Positions 10,943 through 21,571 of a stretch of DNA of 64,000 bases are shown one piece after another. Under the pieces are notes generated by a model, which was not told the DNA's origin, did no database searches, and was given only the letters and a program-made list of their open reading frames with translations. The DNA is from Candidatus Altimarinota bacterium (GTDB lineage Bacteria > Patescibacteriota > Gracilibacteria > BD1-5 > UBA2023): positions 62,001 to 126,000 of the forward strand of contig JAQUEK010000003.1 of NCBI GenBank assembly GCA_028685185.1, written 5' to 3'. Each line of letters opens with the position of its first letter. Within the stretch, counting starts at the first letter, position 1. The position numbers and the translations under genes are program-made.

Positions 10943-13186
10943 ATGGATAAATTTGAATCTGCACAAAATAATAGGATAGATTTCAAGAAATTAGTAACTG
11001 TAAGTAAGGAGGTTTCATATCCATTCGAATTCAAGAAAGAGGATTGATTTGATATCAGGACAGAATTACTTGCTGTTCAGGTTTGTGAATATCTGTCACT
11101 TATTTCAAAATCACAAAAAATCAAAGATAAGCAATTTTTAAGCGATTATATTGAGGATTATTCAGTTAATGTAATCAAAAATCTTATCATTTCCTATAAA
11201 TTGAAAGTTGAAGAAATCAGAAAAGTATCTTTTAAGATGTGAGTCTTATCAGTGGATTTTTATGATGGCTCAAAAAAATCTTTCAATATCTTACCAGAAA
11301 ACTCCTCTAAAAGCCAAAAGGAGAATGAAAAGGCATTTTTAAAGAAGAATTCGAAATTAGCTTTGGAAAATCTTAGGAATGATTCAAATATCGAATCGTA
11401 TCCGGATCTATGAATGGCAGTATCATATGCTTTAGCTCCATGAACTTGACTTTACTATGTAAGCAAGATAGTTTTCAAGAAAGCAGATTGAAAGAAATGA
11501 GTGATAAAAATAAAAGATTCACCAAAATTATCAAAAATTGAACATAGCAAAAATCTTTTAAAATTACTGAAAAAGAATTGATTGGAATACGATGCTGCGC
11601 ATTGAACAGTTGAAAGCGCTTCGAAGACAATTCTGAGAAAAACCATAGAGATAGCAAAGAGAATAAGATATGAAGACATAAAGAAAACTCATCCAGAAGT
11701 TACCAGACAGGAATTCGAAGCATGAAAGGATGGCTTCATAAAAAAAGCAAGAAAGTGAATCAAGAATTTCGGTGAAAAGTATCAATGAGCCATATCGAGC
11801 ATAGAAAGCAAGATATTCATGCCGATATTCTTCAGGGAATATTATAAGAACAGCCAAGACCTCAGCTCAATCTGAAAATCATTTGCAGAAATGTGATTGT
11901 TTCACCTATGAGCAAAAGTCTGAGCAGCTGCAGCACCTTGATTCCTGAAGATGCCAGTTTCACTTATTTCATGAGCATTATTTACAGTTGCATGAGAAGC
12001 TTATTGATGAGCCATACAATTAGATAAGCAATTTTGGAGAGTTTTTCCTGAAAGGGAAGATTTTTTCGAGAAGACTTGATCTGATAGATGAAAAAGCTTC
12101 TTTACGCATGCGATTACCATGGGCGCAGCCCATGATGTCTTGGATAAGGTCTGATGAAAATGAGATGTTGATATCGGAATACCCTGAACAAAGTGATGAT
12201 TCTATGTTAAGAATTGAGATTTCACGATTCCAGAAATAGATTTCATCAAATCTTCGATAGATCTGAGTACGGATCCTAGAGCTTATATGAGCAATGCCAA
12301 AGCAAGAGGTAAGGAATTTTGGAATAATAAGGTTGATAATTACGGAAAATGGCTTAAATCAGAAGTTTTAAAATTACTTGATGCATACAATCTATGAAAA
12401 TTCCCATTCTGAAAAAATAAGAAAGCCAATTATGCATTATTTGAAAAAAGGCTGGACTCGATATTGAAATGATCATGAGATTTCAACTGATTCGAAGATA
12501 TCATCGAATCCATAAGAAATACGATAATCGATAAGGATAAGAAGACTATACATATATGAGATAAAAATAGGATTATGCTTATAATCGATAATCAGCTGAG
12601 TCTGGTTAAGATCGATGATTTCTTCATAAGCGAAGGCAAGAAAAATAATATAAAAGAATGAAGAAATATCAGCGATATAATACATTGACCATCAAAAGAG
12701 ACACTTAAGATGATAAGGCTTGAAAACCTGGAATTGGCTAAAATCAGGAAAATATATCCAGAATCCGCAGGGTTGATCAAGGATATAAAAGTTGAAGATA
12801 TGTTCAGGAAATTCGAAAATATCATGGACCTGATAAAATCTGACCCGAAAAAACAGAAGCTTCTTGACAATATGATAGAAAGATTATTGAAACACAAGGA
12901 TATATTGCAGACTAGGGAAGACAAGAGATTATATAGTGAAATGCTGAACTCCAAACATATGAAGCCAAAAACATATAGAGTAATGCTTGATGAATTGAAT
13001 GTGACAGGATTTAAAGTAAAAAAATGACCCATATCCACGATTTCCTGCCATCCTGCAATAAAAATCCAGCAATCCGCATGAGATGAATTTGTGATTTTAC
13101 TTAATATGATAGTCGAATATAAAAGGCAAAGGGAATTTCTGGATAATCTTTCAAAAACATGATATTGAACCGAATGGAGAAAATAA
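10943..13186 (+). CDS. Large unknown protein 3 of the operon
   Basis: 747 residues beginning 15 bases after the previous stop. Mixed alpha/beta N-terminal region, then an Ala/Gly-rich hydrophobic segment at about 315-350 (AKVGAAAAPGFLKMPVSLIS) likely to contact the membrane. The C-terminal half is charged and helical. Sequence around residues 375-410 (THAITMGAAHDVLDKVGGKGD) looks conserved, but I cannot name a family. TGA encodes most glycines. Tight spacing to both neighbours indicates shared transcription and probably a shared complex. Confidence 0.8.
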
Positions 13187-13255
13187 TGTGCTGGATATTA
13201 GACAGAAGATCAAATATATGATATGATAAGAACAATTTATAATTAAATATCTATT

Positions 13256-14449
13256 ATGGCAGAGACACCTAAAAATTGAGAACAATGAAACGATAATACA
13301 CTTTCCGGAACTATATTATGATCTATGAGTAGATTTTTATGAGATGCAAAAGGTTATGTGGAGTCTAAAAAGAAGTCAAAAGGTGAAGTCGTAAAAGCTC
13401 CAGAAGCTGCAAAACCGGATTGAAAGCAGGAGACTGCAGCTGTTGCTGCAGATACCCAACAGAAGACCGAACAATTGAAGACCACTGTTTCGAGGGATGC
13501 TTTTTTAAGTAAATTGGATAAGCTTTATAATGAATGATTGACTAAGATAACCTGATTAACCTATCCTGATGCCATCAAAGATAAGGCAAAAGCTGATCTG
13601 GCAGAGAAATATAAATCAATCAAGGCTAAAGTTGAAGCATGTAATTCAGATGCTGTATTAAAAAACAATAAAGACATTCTAAGTGCTCTGAATTCTTGGA
13701 TTACAGAGCTTCAGAATATAAACATGCCTGATATAACATGAGAAGCTGTTGCAGGATTAGGTCTATTGAAGGCTGATATCTCATGAGCACAAGCAACTCC
13801 TTCATCAGGTTCCGAAGCCCCTGCTCAAGCGACCGCAGAAGCACCGAAAGATTGAGAAGCTGAAACCAAGGCAGCATCAGCTGAAAGAAAGACTAAGTTC
13901 ATGGAAACGCTCAAATGATATTGATTGCCTCCTATGGTTGCATGAATCATAGCATTCCTGTTCTGATCAATGGGTCATTTCGACAAGAAGGATTCATTTA
14001 TAGCTAAAGCGATAGATTTCATATCAAATCCTGTGGACTGATTGAAGTCGATGGTATGAATGAACTGAGGTGCGGAATCCTTGAATAATTGATTAAAAAT
14101 ATTAGCAAAAGAAACGGTTAAAAAAGGTGAAATAGTAAAAGATGATGTCAAAAAGACTGTTAATTACAAAAATGATAGGGTTGCAATCGCACTTAAAGAT
14201 TGAAAAGTTGAAAGTGTCTTGATCTGAGGGGTTCCTTATAATCTGAAATTAAAGGATGTAAAAAATTCTGCTTTATCTCAAGTCAGTTTCGTTCAGAATG
14301 ATAAATGAGATTTCATCAAATTTTGAAATAAGGAGATCGATATATTGGCTTTCACAGCATCTATTCAGACTTGAAGTCTAGAAAGCAACTATATATTAGA
14401 AAAGGAATTCAGTGCTTGAGATGATTTGAGATTAGATAAGATTGCCTAA
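13256..14449 (+). CDS. Unknown protein 4 of the operon, one membrane helix
   Basis: 397 residues. Low-complexity Ala/Pro/Glu/Lys linkers (residues 30-75 and 180-215) separate a small helical domain from a single hydrophobic segment near 223-240 (LPPMVAGIIAFLFGSMG). The C-terminal part is beta-rich with a segment (VPYNLKLKDVKNSALSQVSF) that could form a small sandwich. Last gene of the four-gene operon; its last 18 bases overlap the end of the convergent nucleotidyltransferase gene. No family recognised. Confidence 0.78.
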
Positions 14450-15181
14450 TATCTTATCTCTCAGTTCTTCTCTTTTATCAGTGTCGTGAAATTTCAATAT
14501 CTCCCTTGAGATTATAACTCAAAAAGGTCTTCGGACCTTTTTTGTTTTATGGCTTATGAACCTGAATATCCTCATATAAAGGAAATATCATAGGAAATCG
14601 ATAGAATCCCAAAAATATCCTGTTATCATAGTTATCATAGAGACGTTGCGTGCAACGTCTCTATGATAATCATATATATAGATATGATTCATATTATCAT
14701 TCGTTAAATCCTTTTCATCTATTCATAAACTCTTATTTTCTCCAATGAATTTTTCATACATGCCATCAGTATTCAAAACGGGCTTCATATAATAAATCCA
14801 ATAAAAAAGATATACATCATTCTCTATTGCAATCTTTGAAAGATCAAGATTATTTTCATCTATGAAGAAAGATAGGCAGAAATTCCCAGCAGAGTTCGAC
14901 TCATCCTTTCTCCATACTCAGAGTGAATAGAAAATTGCTGTCATAAGGAATCTTACAATCCAAACCCGGTTTTTTGCTGTAATAATGAAAAGGTCTATAT
15001 CAGATGCCGCATTTGTAGCGTACATTGATAAGCTATTGCAGACTCATACCATTTTCAGTCCTGGAATCCATGAAACATATCTAAGATATTTTTTCGTTCT
15101 CTTGAAAAGATCAAGTTCGAATCCATTCGGTGATTCCTTGATATTCAAAAGGCTTATGAATTTTTCTTTGTATTGTATCAT
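14432..15181 (-). CDS. Nucleotidyltransferase-fold protein
   Basis: 249 residues. Residues 40-67 read GLKMVGVCNSL then SDIDLFIIT, the helix-turn and paired aspartates of the pol-beta nucleotidyltransferase fold (metal-binding D-x-D). The rest is hydrophobic in patches (FLMTAIFYSLG; YLFYWIYYM), typical of CPR proteins annotated only by this domain. Substrate unknown. Its 3' end overlaps the convergent gene by 18 bases. Two striking DNA structures lie inside the reading frame: a 38-bp perfect palindrome (14632-14669) and a UUCG terminator hairpin (14521-14543). The start at 15181 follows an in-frame TAA, so no earlier start is possible. Confidence 0.82.
14521..14543. terminator. UUCG hairpin, terminator-like, inside a minus-strand gene
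   Basis: AAAAAGGTC, TTCG tetraloop, GACCTTTTT. It lies 72 bases after the stop of the 13256 gene and has an A-run on one side and a T-run on the other, so it could terminate either strand. On the minus strand it is within the nucleotidyltransferase frame. Confidence 0.75.
14632..14669. repeat. 38-bp perfect palindrome inside a coding frame
   Basis: TTATCATAGAGACGTTGC, two bases, and the exact complement. It lacks a T-tract, so it is not an ordinary terminator. The core AGAGAC resembles the stems of the terminators at 22997 and 58351 (GTAGAGAT...), which hints at a dispersed hairpin family. Confidence 0.8.
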
Positions 15182-15198
15182 AGCTTATTTTGCTAATA

Positions 15199-15328
15199 TA
15201 ACCCCTCTGTCTTTCAGACATCTCCCCTATATTAGGCGAGAAAAAGATAAAGAATCATTTAAAATAAAAACTTCTGGTAAAATTCTTTCCCTAATATAGG
15301 GAAGGTGGCTCTAAAGCCGGATGGGTTA
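15199..15328. mobile_element. MITE-like element with long imperfect terminal inverted repeats
   Basis: The left end (15199-15236, starting TAACCCCTCTGTCTTTCAGA) matches the reverse complement of the right end (15289-15328, TAACCCATCCGGCTTTAGAG) over about 38 bases, including CCCTATATTAGG in both. The 50-base interior is AT-rich and encodes nothing. No clear target duplication was found. It sits directly upstream of the nucleotidyltransferase start and could affect its promoter. Confidence 0.7.
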
Positions 15329-15463
15329 CAACTTAACCAGAAATAGATTTCGATAATTTGATTAACTAATTATAGTTTAGATAAATTTTAAAATTCTCAA
15401 ATTGATTTTTTTATTTTTTATATAAAATGTATTGGCTTTAGATTTTAAGAATAAAAAAAGTAG

Positions 15464-16591
15464 ATGCCTGAAAATTATTATGACATATTATGAATCCCAA
15501 AAGATGCAAATGCTGAAGATATAAAGAAAGCATATAGGAAAAAAGCGATGGAAAGCCATCCAGATAGACATGGTTGAGACAAAGAAAAAGAAGCTCAATT
15601 CAAAAAGATAAATGAAGCATATCAGACATTGTCTGATGCTCAGAAAAAAGCTCATTATGACAGATTCGGAAGCACCGAATGAATGTGACAATGATGATTC
15701 GGACAATGATTCTCCTGACAATGATTCGATGCTAATTTCGATATTTCAGATATTTTCGAATCTTTTTTCTGATGAGGATGATTCGGCGGATGATGACAAT
15801 CTAAAAGGAAAAAGAATGAATCATGAGAGGATATCGAGATAGAGGTGAAGCTTGATTTCTCTGAAGCGGTTCTCTGAACGAAAAGAAAGGTATCATATGA
15901 GAAAATGATACTTTGCAGCGAATGTTCAGGATCTTGAGCAAAGAAATGAACAAGCCCTAAAACATGTAATTCATGTCATGGGAACTGATATGTGAAAAAA
16001 AGGACCCAATCATTTTTCTGAGTCATAGAACAGACTGTGGTATGTGACGTTTGTCATTGAAACGGTCAGATAATAGAGGAAAAATGTGGTTCATGTAACT
16101 GAAACAAAAGAATCAGGACAAAGATGGAAAAAGAGATAGATGTCCCTGCATGAATAGATGACGGTATGACATTGAAATTAAAATGAGAATGATGAGTTTG
16201 AGTGAATTCCAAATCAGGAGACCTTTACATAGTATTTAGGGTTCCGCAGAAATTAGAATGAATGAAAAGGGATTGAGTCAATCTTAATTATGATTTAGTC
16301 ATAGATCCGATTGAGGCTATATTATGATCGAAAAGGAAGATAAAATTTCCGATCCTAGGAGAAAGGACAATAGAGATAAAGCCTGGAACCCAGAATTCCG
16401 ATATGCTTAAATTCAAATGAGATTGAGTGAAAGATGTTTCAAGAGACTTCAAATGAGACCTGTTCGTGAAGATAGATATCAAGATCCCTACGAGCATATC
16501 CAAGAAGGAGAGGGAATTGTATGAACAGATCGCCAAAGAGAAATGAATAGATTTCGCTGATGGAAAAGGCTTTTTCAGTAAAATATTTTAG
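15464..16591 (+). CDS. dnaJ: Chaperone protein DnaJ
   Basis: 375 residues, the full type I layout. The J domain has HPD at 32-34; the Gly/Phe linker (about 68-105) is built largely from TGA codons (GQGGFGQGFSGQG, then FFGGGFGGGQS). The zinc-finger region carries four C-x2-C-x-G-x-G-type motifs (CSECSGSG, CNSCHGNG, CDVCHGNG, CGSCNGN), and a C-terminal client-binding domain follows. DnaJ delivers unfolded clients to DnaK and stimulates its ATPase. DnaK and GrpE are not in the window. The Gly/Phe linker is one of the clearest proofs of UGA as glycine here. Confidence 0.97.
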
Positions 16592-16627
16592 GTCGCACCA
16601 GGATCATTTATTAATAATCGATAGAAT

Positions 16628-16855
16628 ATGACAACTTATAATGATTTGATAAACGTTCCATCATTCGGAAAAAAGAAAGAGAATTTCAATGCCGAAAGAT
16701 GAGATGTGCAGTTTTACTGCAGGGATTGCAGGAAAGTGGTCGAAGCGACAAGGCTTAATCCCAATAAATACATTTACGAATGTAATGTGTGCAAACAGAG
16801 AAACATTTCAATCTGAACCAAGGAAGGTTTGGTCGATTTCTATGAGGGAAATTAA
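16628..16855 (+). CDS. Small zinc-ribbon protein
   Basis: 75 residues. FYCRDCRK and, 20 residues later, YECNVCKQR give two C-x2-C knuckles that should bind one zinc ion. Two in-frame TGA codons (Gly at about 28 and 64) show it is a native recoded gene. It lies 36 bases after dnaJ and may be co-transcribed with it. Similar short zinc ribbons are common beside housekeeping genes in CPR genomes; the role is unknown. Confidence 0.75.
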
Positions 16856-16866
16856 TTTTTCTTCGC

Positions 16867-16902
16867 TTTTTCAATATTTTTCTTTTGTTAGGATATTAAT
16901 AT
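16867..16902 (+). promoter_or_regulatory. Copy 1 of the shared 20-bp promoter-type element
   Basis: TTTTTCAATATTTTTCTTTT at 16867-16886, then 10 bases, then TAATAT at 16897. The same 20 bases with the same 10-base gap occur on the minus strand at 40758, 44594 and 46736. It lies 138 bases before the 17040 gene, and a hairpin-forming AT-rich stretch (about 16975-17010) lies between. Confidence 0.6.
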
Positions 16903-17039
16903 ATACACGAATCTGTTTTTAGTTTTAGCTTTATTAAAGGCCTTAAAGTTAAATTTTAAAAATTGATTTGCATTCTTATATACATTTATATATACTAAGT
17001 GTATATAAGTTAGATATATTATATTTTAACTTATTTATT

Positions 17040-17396
17040 ATGAAAATTGAAAAGTTTGAGGAGCTAACCTTTTGGAAGGAATCCATAGATACTTCAGTAG
17101 ATATATTCAAGATTTTTGAATGAAGCAAAGATCTAAGCTTCAAAAATCAGATTACGGAAATGTCAGTATCGGTTTGATCGAATATTGCACATTGATTCGA
17201 GAGAAGATTCGAGACAGATGAGTTCAAGAACTATCTGTATAACGCAATCTGATCAAATACTGTCTTAAGGTCAATGCTTTATATCTGAAAAGATCTATGA
17301 TATATAAGCGAAGATGAGTTTCAGAAATTATATGACAGATCCGTGTGAATATCTAAAATGATCTGAGGTTTCATAAAGACATTCAAAAAAGACTAA
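17040..17396 (+). CDS. Four-helix-bundle protein (S23/IVS-encoded family)
   Basis: 118 residues. The pattern FEELTFWKESIDTSVDIF..., then SVSVGSNIAHGFER and LRSMLYIGKDLGYIS, matches the family of small four-helix bundles often annotated as S23 ribosomal or 23S-rRNA-intervening-sequence proteins. Many copies also sit outside rRNA genes, as here, and their function is unclear. The SNIAHG motif has a TGA-coded glycine before it. It is preceded by the copy of the shared 20-bp element at 16867 and by an AT-rich hairpin. Confidence 0.85.
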
Positions 17397-17419
17397 TTTA
17401 TTTTTTTATATTATTTGTT

Positions 17420-18409
17420 ATGACTGACAATAAGAAGGAAGCTTTAAGCCAAGCTTTGAGCATGATAGAGAAACAATTCTGAGCTTGATCCATTATGAAA
17501 TTATGAGATAAGCAATCTGTAAAAGTCGCTACTTCATCAAGCTGAAGTTTAGCTTTGGATGAGGCGCTAGGAGGATGATATGCGAAATGAAGGATAGTTG
17601 AGATATACTGACCTGAATCATCAGGTAAGACCACATTGACTTTACATGCCATAGCAGAAGTTCAGAAGGCTTGATGAACAGCTGCGTTCATAGATGCCGA
17701 ACATGCTTTGGATCCTGAATATGCAAGAAAGATATGAGTCAATACAGATGAGCTTATAGTTTCTCAACCGGATTATTGAGAACAGGCATTGGAAATCGTG
17801 GATGCTTTGGTCAGATCTTGAGCTGTTGATATCATAATCATCGATTCAGTTGCTGCTTTAGTTCCAAAGGCTGAGATAGAATGATCAATGTGAGATTCAC
17901 ATATGTGACTTCAGGCTCGTCTTATGAGTCAGGCGTTAAGGAAAATAACTTGAGTTATCTCAAAATCAAATACTACGGTTATTTTCATCAATCAGATAAG
18001 AATGAAAATCTGAGTTATGTTCTGAAACCCAGAAACAACAACATGATGAAATGCTTTGAAATTCTATGCATCACAGAGACTTGATATCCGCAAGAAAGAC
18101 AAGATCGAATCAGGAACTTGAGATGATAAGGAAGCAACTTGAAACAGAGCCAAGATAAAGGTAGTTAAAAACAAGATTGCACCTCCATTCAAGGAAGCTG
18201 AAATAGATATACTTTTTGCAGAATGAATCTCTAAGGTATGAGAGATATTGGATATCTGATCCGCAAAGGATATCATCAAAAAATCAGGTGCTTTCTATAG
18301 TTATTGAGAGACTAAACTTGGTCAATGAAGGGAAAATTCAAAGCAATTCCTAAGGGAAAATCCTAAGATAGCTTCTGAAATAGAGAAAAAAATAATCAGC
18401 GCAAAATAA
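17420..18409 (+). CDS. recA: RecA recombinase
   Basis: 329 residues. RecA forms filaments on single-stranded DNA, drives strand exchange and triggers LexA-type cleavage where present. Walker A is GPESSGKT at residues 64-71; its first glycine is TGA. Walker B (VDIIIIDSVAAL), the L1 region (SHMGLQARLMSQALRK) and L2 (FGNPETTTGGNALKFYAS) are all present. The usual acidic C-terminal tail is short. It starts 24 bases after the helix-bundle gene at an ATG with no Shine-Dalgarno sequence. Roughly two thirds of its glycines are TGA, so the standard code would leave only fragments. Confidence 0.98.
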
Positions 18410-18413
18410 TTTT

Positions 18414-18441
18414 TTGATTTTTTGATGCTTTATGATATAAT
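18414..18441 (+). promoter_or_regulatory. Sigma-70-type promoter before the 18470 gene
   Basis: TTGATT (18414-18419), 16-base spacer, TATAAT (18436-18441). The first good ATG is 29 bases further on. This argues for a start at 18470 rather than at the earlier codons, which would make the promoter coding. Confidence 0.7.
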
Positions 18442-18469
18442 CATACAAGATTATTTTATAAAGTCCAGC

Positions 18470-18805
18470 ATGACACAGGATAACAGCACAATACATAATC
18501 CACCGGAAACTCAAGAAAACAAACTACCAGAAAATGTGTCTGCCCTTATTGCTGAGACTCATAAAGGTGCTGGTGATATAGTTGATTTCTCTCAGATCAA
18601 ATTGCTTTTAAAGGATGAAGATAACCTTTTGGGTCTGTTCAGACAATTTATCAAGGCAGTTTGAAATACGGTTTCATTCACGCTTTGAATGGAACAGTTA
18701 AGCCCTGAACAATTCAGTGTATTGGTCAATGCAAGGAAAAGATATTCAAAACTGATAGAAGAATGATCTGCAGATAATCATAATGCAAAAGTTGTTAATG
18801 GATAG
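18470..18805 (+). CDS. Small unknown protein
   Basis: 111 residues, acidic and mostly helical, without signal peptide or membrane segment. LLKDEDNLLGLFRQFIKAV and the following SFTLGMEQLSPEQFSVLVNARKRY look like two amphipathic helices. One of the glycines at about residue 66 is TGA, so the frame continues beyond the standard-code stop at 18664. It is followed after a single base by the reductase gene, implying translational coupling. No family recognised. Confidence 0.7.
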
Positions 18806-18806
18806 A

Positions 18807-19466
18807 ATGAAACTTTTAAAAAAAGAAAAACTAACTCATGATGTTTATGAGTTAGTTTTTTATTGTGATAAAAACCTTGAAACTTTACCATGACAGTTCA
18901 TCACATTTATCTTACCTTCATGACTGAGAAGAGCTTATTCAATTTCGAATAAAGATTGAAATAATCTTGAATTCATAGTTAAACGTCTTGAAGATTGAAG
19001 ATGATGAAGCAGGGAATTATGTGATATTGAGATATGAACTTTGGTCGAATCAATATGACCTGTATGACATTTCATATTAAGGGAAAATGATAACAATAAG
19101 CTTTTTGTCTGAACATGAACCTGATTCGCACCTCTTTATTTTCAAGTGAAGAAAGCATTGGAATCATGACTGAAGTCGAAAATGCTATTTATCTTCTGAG
19201 TTAGGGGCTTCGAAGATGTTTTTTATGAAAAGCAGTTGAATTTTCTGAAAAATAAATACACTAACTTCGACTTCGAACTTTTTTTAAGCAGGGAAGATCA
19301 TACTCGAACTTCAAGGTGATATGTCACAGATTATCTGAAAATAGGGAACATTTGAGATTTTGATGAGTTCTATATATGTTGAAGCACAGTTATGGTTGAA
19401 TGCTCAAAGCAAAAGATAGAAGAAGCTTGATTTAAAAAAGAACAAATTTATTTTGAGAAGTATTAA
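18807..19466 (+). CDS. Ferredoxin-reductase-type FAD/NAD(P)H oxidoreductase
   Basis: 219 residues. PGQFITFILP and RRAYSISN form the FAD-binding RxYS motif; GTGTGFAPLYF is the pyrophosphate-binding loop of the NAD(P) domain, and YICGSTVMVE is the conserved C-terminal CG motif. The family moves electrons between NAD(P)H and flavin or an iron-sulfur partner. No 2Fe-2S cysteine cluster is encoded, so the partner must be separate. It starts one base after the previous stop. The first 18 codons contain a terminator-like hairpin (18826-18860), yet they encode conserved sequence (KLTHDVYELVF), so they are truly coding. Confidence 0.88.
18826..18860 (+). terminator. Terminator-like hairpin inside the start of the reductase gene
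   Basis: AAAAACTAACTCAT, loop GATGTTT, ATGAGTTAGTTTTT: a 14-bp stem followed by T residues. It lies 20 bases after the stop of the upstream gene, where a terminator is expected, yet codes residues 7-18 of the reductase. It could be an attenuator coupled to translation. Confidence 0.6.
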
Positions 19467-19484
19467 TTTTTTAATTATATTTTT

Positions 19485-20042
19485 ATGGCATGAATGGAAG
19501 ATGTTAAAGTTTGAAAAAAGCTTTTGATAGATTGAATACCTTACGAAGTATTAAAGGCTGAACATTTGAAGGTTGCAATGTGAAAATGAATGGAAAAGAC
19601 AAATCTGAAGAATCTTTTGAACTGAACGACAATGCAAAAAACATTTAGGGAGGTTGATAAGATTGAAGTTGCAGATATAACTTATGCAAACGCTGAATTT
19701 CTATACGCTGACAACGAGGGATTCAATTTCATGAACACTGATACCTATGAACAATTCAATCTTGATGAAGAGGTCATCTGAGATGCAAAATTATTTTTGG
19801 TGGAATGAGATAAAGTTGTACTTCAAGAATTCAACGGTAAGCCTATAAATATACAGCTTGAGCCTGCAGTTGCTCTAGAGGTTGCTGAAACTCCTCCAGG
19901 AGAAAAATGAGATACTGCGACATGATGAAAGAAGCCAGCTACCTTCACAACTTGACTAGTTGTTCAAGTTCCTCTCTTTGTAAAGGTTTGAGATAAGATC
20001 AGAGTTGATACTAGGACTAAAGAATATTTAAGCAGAGCATAA
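19485..20042 (+). CDS. efp: Elongation factor P
   Basis: 185 residues, three beta-barrel domains. EF-P enters the E-site and rescues ribosomes stalled on polyproline. The domain I loop around residue 36 reads MGKGMEKTNLKN; the residue usually modified (Lys or Arg) is in this tip. The C-terminal signature PLFVKVGDKIRVDTRTKEYLSRA is intact. Length is normal. Ten or more TGA codons encode glycine, including those in the domain I loop. No EpmA-like modifying enzyme is visible nearby. It is followed after one base by pepD. Confidence 0.95.
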
Positions 20043-20043
20043 T

Positions 20044-21438
20044 ATGCATTCAAAAACGATTTCAAATTTTTTAGAGATTTCAAAATATCCCCGACCTTCA
20101 TGAAATGAATCCAAGGTCAGGGACTTTCTTGTTTTATGGGCAGATTCAAAATGATTCGACCATAAGGCTGATATGGCTTGAAACCTTATTATATATGTCC
20201 CCGCAACTTCAGATAAAGAATTAAATGAAACGGTCATACTCCAATCCCATATGGATATGGTCTGTGTAAAAGCTTCTGATTCAAACCATGATTTTTCAGA
20301 AGATCCTATTGAGATAGTCGAAGAGGGATGATATCTGAAAGCTAATGATACAACGCTTTGAGCAGATGACTGAATATGAATCGCGCTTTCAATGACAGCT
20401 TCGGATTTCAAGTCTCATCCTAGAATGGAATTGGTATTTACGACAGAAGAAGAAGTGTGACTGATTTGAGCTCAAAAGCTTGATTTCGGCTTATTATCTT
20501 GAAAGATGGTCTTAAATCTTGATTCGGAAGATGAAGATCAGATATGCATAAGCTCAGCATGATGAACCAGATTTGATTTTAAAAAGAAATTGGAATTCAA
20601 AGCTCCAGAATATATTCAATACAGATTTGAGATTTTCTGAATGAAATGATGACATTCCTGAGCTGAAATTCATAAAAATCACTGAAATTCGGTGAAAATA
20701 ATCATTGATTTCTTATCGGAATATGACTTTTGATTTGAATTGGTTTCGATAAATTGAGGAACCGCTGATAATGTGATCCCATCAAGTGCTGAAGCGATAA
20801 TATGAATTGAGGACTATGAAAGATTTGAAAAAGAATTCAAGAGATATCTGGATACTGTGAAATCAAATCTAGACTGTCCTGATATATGATTTACATTAGA
20901 AAAACAGGAATCAAAATTGGAAATAATCAAAGATATGGAATCAATCTTAAATCCTATCAATTCAACAAAAATCTGAGTCTATAACTTCAGTGAGAAAATA
21001 CCGGAATTAGTGCAGACATCGATGAATCTATGAATGATAGATTTCAGATGAGATATTGTTCATATAGCTTTTCTTGCAAGATCAAGCATAAATATCGAAT
21101 TGAAGGAACTGGTTGAAAACACTATCAGCACCTTCAATATGAGCTGATTTGAATTAATGAGGAATGATTCATATCCTGGTTGGCAAGATGATCCTGAATC
21201 CAGACTTGTAAGAATTGCAAAATCAGAATTCGAGAATATCATCTGAGATAAGACACAGATAGTGGCATTCCATGCTTGACTTGAGTGTTGAATCCTTGTT
21301 GCAGGATTATGAGAGTGAGTTCATGCTATATCTATCTGACCAACCATGCATGATGTGCACTCGATAAATGAGAAAGTTGAAATCGCTTCTGTGGAAAAGA
21401 TGGAAAAAATTCTTGAAAATATCTTAAAAAGATTATAA
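20044..21438 (+). CDS. pepD: Aminoacyl-histidine dipeptidase (PepD family, M20)
   Basis: 464 residues. A cytosolic zinc exopeptidase that splits Xaa-His and other dipeptides. Metal ligands are visible as LQSHMDMV (His-x-Asp near residue 80), NDTTLGADDGIG (Asp near 118), TTEEEVGLIGA (Glu-Glu pair) and, in the C-terminal part, the FHAGLECG motif and a His in SIGPTMHDVHS. The lid domain sits in the middle. Length is typical for PepD rather than PepT. It starts one base after efp, so the two genes are probably co-translated. Confidence 0.92.
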
Positions 21439-21469
21439 TTTTTCACCTGAAATAAATTTATATTTAAAT

Positions 21470-21541
21470 TTGACTATAGAATCTTTTTGTATAAAATGCA
21501 CCTACTTTGATAACAAAAGATGCTAACTTTAGCATTTTTTA
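21470..21541 (+). promoter_or_regulatory. Promoter and leader hairpin upstream of rpsT
   Basis: TTGACT at 21470 and TAAAAT at 21492 with a 16-base gap form a plausible promoter. Downstream, ATGCTA-ACTT-TAGCAT plus a T-run (21520-21540) looks like a short attenuator 31 bases before the S20 start. It may serve feedback control of the ribosomal-protein operon. Confidence 0.55.
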
Positions 21542-21571
21542 GTTTGATTTATATGAATAATCCTTATATCG

